From Drosophila pseudoobscura (Eukaryota; Arthropoda; Insecta; Diptera; Drosophilidae): a DNA stretch of 64,000 bases. The notes beneath the pieces were generated by a model. It saw nothing but the letters and a program-made list of their open reading frames with translations. It made no database searches and was not told the DNA's origin. The position numbers and the translations under genes are program-made. Within the stretch, counting starts at the first letter, position 1, and every line of letters begins with the position of its first letter. Positions 57,081 through 64,000 of the stretch are shown one piece after another. The stretch is taken from the NCBI RefSeq assembly GCF_009870125.1, contig NC_046680.1, positions 20,541,501 to 20,605,500 of the forward strand. Reading direction: 5' to 3'.

Positions 57081-60018
57081 TTGTTTAAGCCATCTTCAGG
57101 CACCTTCCATCAACACATCAGTAAATCCTATTGCCATTCATACCGTTAACAGACCACAAGACAACCAGACCACCAAAATAACCAGAACTACAATTAAAAT
57201 TCATTTACAACATGGACAGAGGGCAGGCCAGTGCTGATGGCCGCTGGCCATGATGGTAGTTAACAAGCAGTCGGCAGAGATCGTGTGAAGATACAATAAG
57301 AGCAGGTAAAAATTTGCATTTGGCTGCAAAGAGCGCGTGAAATTCCTGGAAATTAGTGACCAGTGGAGCCGTCGGTGCCAGCGGCTCTGCTCCTGTGTCA
57401 AGACCGCCCGAACAGTGGGCTAGACCCCACCCCGCCCTACAAAAGGGACCCTGAAAGTGTATAAGTATGGATAATATTCGTAAGCAAACGTTAAATATAG
57501 AATTAAATGCAAAGTTGAGAGCACTGTACAGTATTTTGCCGGCTTTGGATCTGTGCGACTCCCATGGTAGCAGGGCCCTGCTTGGGGGCACGAGTACCTG
57601 TCATATTGACGGCTCCTGATCGTTTCATTATTTCGCCATGGTGGTCAAATGTCAACTTATTAGCATAAATGTGGCTGCTGTCGCATCGTTGGCCCTCGGG
57701 TACCGGCCGACATGCTATCTGGATGTGCAATCTTATCGGCCGCACGATCAACGATTGTCATTATAGCCAATGGACCGCGAGGCTCGGACAGCGACAAATC
57801 GTTGGCCATTACAATGGCTCGGACGGGGTCTGGTCGAGGATCTCAGATCGTATCGTATCGATAAACGCCTGGTGTGGCATGTGGCGTAAAGTTGTTTGTT
57901 GCGCTTAATTGGACAGCGTTTCGTGGTCGTTGGTCGTGTCTGCTTGCCTTTTTTTCGGTTTTCGGTTTTCGCTCTTTATTTTTAGCATCTGACTGACCCA
58001 AAGACTGGCCCAGCCATAAAGGGAAAGTGCCATCAAATGCTGAAGCGGAAGGTCCCCATCTAATTGGTAATTTAACTATGTATATCGGTCTTCGGAAACA
58101 GTTCGTAGAAGTTCGCTCCTAATCGCAGCATTAGCTCTCAACTACCTCGGTTCTGAATGGCTCTCCAGCTCCCTTGGGGGTCCAGGTCCATGCCCCTGAT
58201 CGGTATATGGGTCTTTTGGTCATGCCGACGCCCCAGCCCATCCTCCCTTGGCTGCCATAAATTGCAAAATCAACCAAAAATTGCCAATTGTCAGTTCCTT
58301 TCATATATTTTAGCTGTGCTTTTTTTTTATATTTAGTTTATGGCCTCTTCGGGGGGACGACGGGGGGAAAGTGTGGCCAATTTCCACTGGCTGAGAGCGG
58401 GTGCCCATTTATCTTAGCATAACTTGGAGCGCGATAATTGCATTCCAAGGCAGGCCGCCGACTCGGTGCTAACTCCACTTTGAAGTCCGGAGCAGACAAT
58501 TAGGCACGGCTCATAAATTGCCATCTCATATGAGAGGTCCGAGAGTGGCGCGGGCATTGATTTAAATAATAGTGTTTAACTGTGGCTGGCTGTGCCCTGC
58601 CCTGCCCCCTGCCCTGCCCTGCCCCCTGAATCGCAATCATCCGGCCATTTCAATTAGCCAGTGACAAACAATAGGTGTACCCGTGGCCAGGGATATCACT
58701 GCGCATGCAGCCACTGGGGGGACACTGAGGACTCAATTGTTGTCGGCGAGCCCTTTGTCTGTGTCGGGGTTGGGATGTCTGGCTGATAGCCGTGCAGACG
58801 GATTGAAATGGAGGGCCAAAATCAGGTGAAATCTGAATATTGTCAGCCCGGAATGGAATGGAACAATTAATGAGTCCAATGAAACTGTGCAGGCAGACGG
58901 GGCATAAAAATCGATATGTTGAAATGCGGTTCGATTAAGCCCAACCCACCCTCAATCGAAATGCAATTCCTCGGACGGGTACGGGTACGGGGATGTGGGA
59001 ACCCATGCAACACTTGCCATTTATCGGCGAACGCAATCTTAATTAAAAGCCGCCCCCAGATAAAACAAATGTTTACTTTAAAGTCGATTGGGATCGGAGT
59101 CGGGCAGGGATCGGGCAGATGAAATCGATTTGAGTCGCGATGAAAACCCACGAATCGCCGCAATTAAAGCGAATGAAGGGCGAGAGTTTATCGTGGCCCT
59201 TTAGATACGGATGCGAGGCACGCACATGACCCAGGAGCCCCGCCCCATCATTAAGGCGAAGGCTCCTTCCAGAACGGGTTTTCAATGCGTCGTGTGAAAT
59301 GTGTGTCGCTGGTGGGTGGAGTACATGGACTGGGACATGGACATTCATGTACAATTGCTGATGATGATGGCCATCTCTGGGTTGCCCATCTCTGCAGCTG
59401 CCCACGCAAAATGCACTCCAGTCCCTGGCATGGCCATCAATTTATCCCCTCCTATTCCATCTATTTATACTGGGTTTCTTTCGTTTTTTTGGCTATGGCG
59501 CCGGGAGCATAAACTTTATTGTCGCCGCATTTCTGCTGCATACTTAATGGCGCCACAGCGGCACACGAAAAATGTGCCAACCGAATAGGAGGCGAGTGTC
59601 AACGAACTTTAAAGTGGGGGAAGGGAGTGCCAAATGGCTTGAGAGGGTGAGAAACTCACCCACGCTGCCCCCCCAGACATCTGCAGTCCGGTCCCAGCAA
59701 CACAGCGACATCTTTCTTCCTTTTTCGGCAAATATTTGTGCAAGTCAGCAGCCACATCCCACCCTGCCTCTTCTGTGGGTGTGTGTTATCATTCGTGTTG
59801 CATGCCTGCAGGCGCTCGGGGAAATTGCTGGCGACTTGGCTGGCAAATGTTTTGGAAATATCTCGAGTGCTATTTATTTTGAAGCGGCAGTCAGCAAGGG
59901 ACCAGGGGTGGTTTTATGCCTTTGCGGGGAGGGGTAAGCCAAAGAAGAACTGAAAATAAAGTCCAAGTCGGTATCAGATACACTCCTCCGTTCGTACAAT
60001 CAATCCAGGAGCTTACCT
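57081..60018. other. Intergenic plus 3' UTRs, no gene seen
   Basis: The phosphatase 3' UTR occupies the first few hundred bases and the minus-strand receptor 3' UTR the last few. Between them I see no coding exon or RNA gene. Simple repeats include CCCTG pentamers (about 58595-58628) and a CGGGTA hexamer run (about 58974-58990). Confidence 0.5.
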
Positions 60019-61740
60019 TCACACCGGAGGGGACGCTCTTCTCCCCCTGGCGAGGAGGTGGACCAAGAGCTCCCCCACCAGAGAGACAAAGCCAAGGCCC
60101 AGTCCCGTGAACATCATGTAGAAGGGCATGGAGAAGAAGTCCAAGGCCAGTGGCCTGGCACGGTACTCCTCGGATCTGATGAGTCCGAGGTAGCCGATGC
60201 GGATCGTCTCCCTGTTGGTGTCGTGGGCCAGCTTCTCCAGGAGTCCACTATTGAAGCAGTTGAGCAGCGTCTCGCCGAGCTTCTGCTTCAGCAGCCACTG
60301 GCGGCGCATGGGGAAGCCGGGTAGCGTGTGCATCAGCTCGATGGGCAGGGGTCGCATCCGTGGCTTCTTCATGAACTGCTGCTGGAAGTTGAACAGCGCA
60401 ATGCGATCGCTGTGGGCCAGATATGCGTAATCTGTGTCGAAGACGGCCCGATGCCGCGTAATAAAGTCGTAGGGCACCACGCGCGTGATGTTCCACAGGA
60501 TGTCGGGGAAGTCGTAGGTCTGCAGCACGGTCTTGTCGTAGTCCCCGATGATGAAGGTGATGTTCTGCTGGACCAGCTCCTCGAAAGTGCTGATCTGCGG
60601 CTCGTACAGACCCGTGGCCAGGATGCTGCCCAAGGCGGCCAGGTAGAAGTTGGAGCAGATGAAGCCGGTGAAGACGAGCGTGAGGTACAGGACGACCCCC
60701 ACCAGGCCCCTGATCTCGCCCAGCTGGAAGCCCGAGGAGAGCAGACTCTTCAGGGCGTCCAGGACGAACTTCCCGTAGCGAATGGTTCTCCGTTGAAGCC
60801 AGTACACGAGGCTCCCGACGCTGGGGAGCAGCACCAAGTAGGCGGCCACAGTCATCCACATGGTGGCGCTGTAGGGGGCCACAGTGTAGATGCCCTTGGA
60901 CCTGGGCGGCGAGTTTGGTATCAGAATGTTCCCGTACAGATACGTGTAGCTGGCCGTGAAGCTCGAAATATTGCTGTAGGCCAGTAGATCCCCGCATATA
61001 TCAACCTGCTGGAGATGCAGCAGCTTCAGGCAATCGTTGGCCGAGTAAACCCGGTAGTGGGGCGTGAGCACCGGCACAAACGTGGCCCTGCGATGGGCCA
61101 GGAACTGACGCAGCAGCATCAACGCATAGCCGTCATATACTCCGTGTTCTGGGTAGACCAGAGTCCGGGGCGGATTGTTGTACAGGGCCACGCGCACCTC
61201 CAGGGCCCCCAAGTCGTCGAACCAGTGGCGCCGGGCCCATAGATAGTGGCTCACGTTCGTCCTGCCCAGTCGCTGCTGTGGAAAGCCCTCGCTGGTGTAC
61301 AGGGTACCTTTCTCCATGGCCGTTCCGTTGTACACCAGGACATTGGGATAGCCCTGGCTCCACAATCCCGCGAGCAGGCCCTGCCAATGGGCGGCACTGC
61401 TCTGACCCACCAGGAGATAGTCGGCCTCCTGCATCGCCGTCGGCCATTGCGCGAAGCGTTCCAGGATTCGATCGCCTGGCTGGGGGAGTACTACCAGCAG
61501 GGGCTTGCTCACCATTTCCCCCGTCAACTGGTTGGCGCTGCCGCTGAGTAGAAGGCTGGGGACAGTGCTTCTGATCGCCTCGTACAGATCGTTGGGTTGT
61601 GTGTGCTCCAAGTAGATTATGTTGGTTCTGCACTGCAGTCCCCAATTGAGCTCTGAAATGATGGCTGAGAGCTCTGGCAGTTCCAGGCGACAGTCTGGAA
61701 CGCTGAGAAGCAGAAAGATCAAGAGGCTACGCCCACACAT
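60019..61740 (-). CDS. Ionotropic receptor of the Ir48 group (copy 1)
   Basis: The CDS is a single exon of 573 residues from the Met at 61740. That Met follows an acceptor (CACTTGCAG, then CC-ATG), and MCGRSLLIFLLLSVP is a good signal peptide, so the longer frame reaching 61794 is rejected as intron read-through. Layout is that of variant ionotropic glutamate receptors. An extracellular N-terminal region is followed by half S1 of the ligand-binding domain (about 215-260) and TM1 (about 294-314). A pore helix (326-340), TM2 (346-370), the S2 half, and TM3 (537-563) complete it. Canonical glutamate-binding residues are not obvious, as usual for antennal and divergent IRs. It likely acts as a tuning subunit in chemosensory neurons. 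A strong donor (AAG then GTAAGC) lies two bases beyond the stop. A short upstream exon with a GTGAGT donor at about 61798 is probably 5' UTR. Confidence 0.85.
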   Translation of the reverse strand: MCGRSLLIFLLLSVPDCRLELPELSAIISELNWGLQCRTNIIYLEHTQPNDLYEAIRSTVPSLLLSGSANQLTGEMVSKPLLVVLPQPGDRILERFAQWPTAMQEADYLLVGQSSAAHWQGLLAGLWSQGYPNVLVYNGTAMEKGTLYTSEGFPQQRLGRTNVSHYLWARRHWFDDLGALEVRVALYNNPPRTLVYPEHGVYDGYALMLLRQFLAHRRATFVPVLTPHYRVYSANDCLKLLHLQQVDICGDLLAYSNISSFTASYTYLYGNILIPNSPPRSKGIYTVAPYSATMWMTVAAYLVLLPSVGSLVYWLQRRTIRYGKFVLDALKSLLSSGFQLGEIRGLVGVVLYLTLVFTGFICSNFYLAALGSILATGLYEPQISTFEELVQQNITFIIGDYDKTVLQTYDFPDILWNITRVVPYDFITRHRAVFDTDYAYLAHSDRIALFNFQQQFMKKPRMRPLPIELMHTLPGFPMRRQWLLKQKLGETLLNCFNSGLLEKLAHDTNRETIRIGYLGLIRSEEYRARPLALDFFSMPFYMMFTGLGLGFVSLVGELLVHLLARGRRASPPV

Positions 61741-62055
61741 GGCTGCAAGTGCAAGATAGTCCTTCAGAATAAACCTTCGACGGCAAAAGACCACTCACCT
61801 GCGATGCTTTGCTGCCAGAAGGGCCTAAAAATAAAAGGAAATCAATGTAAAGTTCATTCATCGATTGAGGAGGGCACTTAAGGGGTAGCCTCTGAGTTTA
61901 TTGGTTTATTTTCAACGATTAAAACAGTAATTACTACTCTGTGCTTTACTTCTAGCCGACAAGAATGTGCTGAAACATGCCACAACAAACACAAGAATAC
62001 ATCAAACAAAGTGAAAGGGAGGAGCATCATCTTGCAGCATCTTCATCATCTGCAT
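61741..62055 (-). other. Gap between the two ionotropic receptor genes
   Basis: This short interval holds the 5' end of the downstream receptor on the minus strand (small intron 61742-about 61798, then a likely noncoding exon bounded by a TTTTTAG acceptor near 61827). It also holds the 3' UTR of the upstream receptor. A plus-strand TTTATT near 61900 gives a minus-strand AATAAA. No other gene fits. Confidence 0.45.
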
Positions 62056-63789
62056 TTAGACTCGCAGTCGGGAGCGGCATATGCGCCAGGCCGTCAACTC
62101 GATGACAAAACTGATGATGGCCAGGCCAGAGCCGAGGGCTAGGGCGATGGCGGGCATGACGAAATAATCGAGGTCCAGCGGCTTCGCCTCCAAGTGCTCC
62201 GTTATGAGGTAATGCAGGTGTCCCACGCTCATCGCCTCGTTGTTGGCATCCTCGGACAGTTTCCGCGTAAGTCCGCTCTCGAAGGCATGGTACCAGGCGG
62301 TGCTCAGGTGCTCCTTGAGGAACCACCTCTTGCGCATGGGAATGCCGGTGAACAGGAATGCAAAGTTGATGGGTATCCGACGCAGACGCGGATGCCTCAG
62401 AAATAGCTGGGCCGTCTCGTACAGGGCCATCCGGTCCGTGAAGAGCACGTAGGCGTAGCTCTGGTCGAAGCGGTTTCGATGGTAAAGCAACGTCTCAAAT
62501 GTCACCGTCTGAACGACGGACCACAGCACCTCCGGCATGTTGTACTTTGCGAACAGAATTCGATCGTAGGGGTCCACCAGCAGGGTGGTGTTGCTCGCCA
62601 CCAGCTGCTCGAAGGTGTTGATCTGTGGCTCGAACACCTCCGAGATGAGCATGCTCTTCAGCAGTCCCAGGTACATGGTGGAGTACACAAAGCCGGTCAT
62701 GAAGATCACTCCAAAGAGTATGTAGCGCTCGCGTCCCCGAATCGATCGCAGACTGAAGCCGGCGAAGAGCAGCGAACTGAACACCTCCAAGAGATACTTG
62801 CTGAAGTCCCACCGTCGGTGCTGCTGCCAGTGGATGCAGCTCAGGAAGCCGACGATCAGGATGACATAGGTCACCAGGCACAGCCAGACACTGATCTGGA
62901 ACGGAGCCTCCAAATAGCGGTACGAGAGCAGCTTCTTTGCGTGGGCCACCATCACATTGGCATAGGCGATCCTGAAGCCATACGTGAGGCTGAACATCTC
63001 CGGATTGGCCGCCAGGGAGTCTGCGCAAAGGTCCACCGTCTCGTTCCTGAGGGCCAGGGTACAGTTCCCGGGCGAATCGTTTGGGGTGTGAACCGGAATG
63101 AAGGTGGCCTTCCTCGAGTCCAGAAAGGCGCGCACGAACCGCATGTAAAAGCCCGCGTAGACCATCCTGCCCCAAGAGTTCACGTACATGAAGCTGCGCG
63201 GCACGTTCTTGTAGGCCGCCACTCGGACCGGGTAGCCGTGCAGGTCCCGCATGGAGGCCCTGTGCTGCAGGTACTGCTCCACAGTAGTGGGGTCTATCCG
63301 AACTTTGGGAAACAGCGTTTTCCCATAGACGCCACCATTCGGGGTGGTGTGAAGCAAAAGGCGGACGTAGCCCAGCTCAAAGGCATGTTGCACGTAGGCC
63401 AGCCACATTTCCCGATCGATTCGCCTGTCGATGACGATGAGAAAGTCGGCATTCTGGAAGCGGAGATCCAGTGTCCGCAAGAGATCGTATGGCGGCTCAG
63501 TGCTGATCACAACAAAGAGCTGGCTACCGTCTCCTATATGACGCTGCAGACGAGAAGAGTTGACGGCCGCCGCCGAGGTGTAGATCATTCTGGTGATCCC
63601 CGCTGTGCGAAGGCATTCGGACTCGTAATTGATCAGTTTTTGGTGCTCGTTGCAGTACAAAATGTTTGTGGAGATCCGCAGATGATCGTTCAGCTTGCCT
63701 ATGATATGGGACAGACCTACACTGGCGATCACATCCCCCTGAGTGATCAGGAATAGCAGTAGAGTCGGGCATGATCGGTGGGGTATCAT
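62056..63789 (-). CDS. Ionotropic receptor of the Ir48 group (copy 2)
   Basis: This 577-residue CDS is one exon from the Met at 63789, which directly follows an acceptor (TCTTACAG then ATG). In the upstream exon the same frame has a TAA, so this Met is the start. MIPHRSCPTLLLFLITQGDV is a signal peptide. The layout matches the neighbouring receptor: S1 about 222-265, TM1 298-321, pore helix 330-348, TM2 356-378, S2, and TM3 544-566. Shared motifs with the neighbour include RKATFIPVHTP/RRATFVPVLTP, FEPQINTFEQLV/YEPQISTFEELV, FLFTGIPMRKRW/HTLPGFPMRRQW and FVMP/FSMP before TM3. They are clearly diverged tandem paralogues. In D. melanogaster three Ir48 genes lie together at 48C, so a third copy may lie just beyond the window. 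Confidence 0.86.
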   Translation of the reverse strand: MIPHRSCPTLLLFLITQGDVIASVGLSHIIGKLNDHLRISTNILYCNEHQKLINYESECLRTAGITRMIYTSAAAVNSSRLQRHIGDGSQLFVVISTEPPYDLLRTLDLRFQNADFLIVIDRRIDREMWLAYVQHAFELGYVRLLLHTTPNGGVYGKTLFPKVRIDPTTVEQYLQHRASMRDLHGYPVRVAAYKNVPRSFMYVNSWGRMVYAGFYMRFVRAFLDSRKATFIPVHTPNDSPGNCTLALRNETVDLCADSLAANPEMFSLTYGFRIAYANVMVAHAKKLLSYRYLEAPFQISVWLCLVTYVILIVGFLSCIHWQQHRRWDFSKYLLEVFSSLLFAGFSLRSIRGRERYILFGVIFMTGFVYSTMYLGLLKSMLISEVFEPQINTFEQLVASNTTLLVDPYDRILFAKYNMPEVLWSVVQTVTFETLLYHRNRFDQSYAYVLFTDRMALYETAQLFLRHPRLRRIPINFAFLFTGIPMRKRWFLKEHLSTAWYHAFESGLTRKLSEDANNEAMSVGHLHYLITEHLEAKPLDLDYFVMPAIALALGSGLAIISFVIELTAWRICRSRLRV

Positions 63790-64000
63790 CTGTAAGACAT
63801 AGAAATGGGATAGCTGTTGATGAGGGGAGTTTAAGGATGGTGATGGGGGGTGGCAGTGACAAAGCAAGGATACTGTGAGAAGGGGGCAATTAGAATATCT
63901 ACGATAATCGTGGAATCTGAAGCCAGTCTTGATAGTTTCCGCTTTTACACTCACACGCAGTTTCAGATTCAATTAGATACCAGATACCAGACTTTGTCTA
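63790..64000 (-). other. 5' intron and noncoding exon start of the second receptor gene
   Basis: On the minus strand a noncoding exon ends CTGAAACTGCGT with a GTGAGT donor (plus-strand ACTCAC at about 63951-63956). An intron of about 160 bases follows, ending at the TCTTACAG before the start codon. The longer frame that appears to run through this intron is not real. Confidence 0.55.

Noticed and set aside
61741-61794. N-terminal extension of the first ionotropic receptor
   Set aside because: It reads through an intron that has a good donor (GTGAGT) and acceptor (CACTTGCAG). The Met right after the acceptor starts a normal signal peptide.
63790-63972. N-terminal extension of the second ionotropic receptor
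   Set aside because: It also reads through an intron, uses a TTG as start, and an in-frame TAA lies just upstream in the noncoding exon.

Overview
The window is eukaryotic and reads as Drosophila. It has introns with GT/AG borders, long simple-repeat tracts, DRE (TATCGATA) promoter motifs, and several proteins recognisable as fruit-fly genes: muscleblind, Sip1/NHERF, Buffy, walrus, a DUSP11-type RNA phosphatase, and two Ir48-type ionotropic receptors. Residue differences from D. melanogaster as I remember it (for example KRPAGEK rather than KRPAAEK in Mbl) and an unexpected gene order suggest another Sophophora species, perhaps of the obscura group. The species is an inference.

Layout. Bases 1-16.9 kb hold the 3' half of muscleblind (mbl, +). 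There is a large Gln/Asn/Ala-rich terminal coding exon (200-2245). After about 9 kb of AT- and CA-rich UTR/intron come two exons (11065-11149 and 11742-12658) that encode a second pair of CCCH zinc fingers and a Gln-rich tail, then about 4 kb of 3' UTR. From 16.9 to 30.5 kb no protein gene is convincing. That stretch holds an imperfect long inverted repeat (18.6-20.4 kb), a short coding-like orphan segment, a CGATA cluster, G-runs, and two tRNA-Ala(UGC) genes in opposite orientation. A noncoding first exon (30.49-30.92 kb) probably belongs to Sip1/NHERF, whose CDS is the single exon 38629-39606 (+). Tail to tail with it is a three-exon gene (40257-41773, -) that I read as a domesticated DDE_Tnp_4-type transposase with two of three acidic residues lost. 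A degenerate repeated block (41.8-43.3 kb) separates this from a DRE-type promoter.

The right part is compact: a ZP-domain membrane protein (47422-49288, -), Buffy (50357-51431, +), walrus/ETF-alpha (51880-53001, -), a DUSP11-like RNA phosphatase (53538-57080, +), and two tandem ionotropic receptors (60019-61740 and 62056-63789, -). Buffy, walrus, the phosphatase and Ir48 genes are, from memory, neighbours at 48C in D. melanogaster, whereas muscleblind is at 54B. A rearrangement junction therefore probably lies between roughly 41.8 and 50 kb.

The most interesting signals are regulatory and evolutionary. A 332-base interval completely free of AG lies upstream of the mbl zinc-finger exon. Several splice sites around it would let one donor reach different C-termini and read one exon in two frames. 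Others are the catalytically degraded domesticated transposase with a duplicated promoter-like sequence, and the long inverted repeat. All exon borders come from reading splice consensus and frame by eye. No alignment or transcript data were available.
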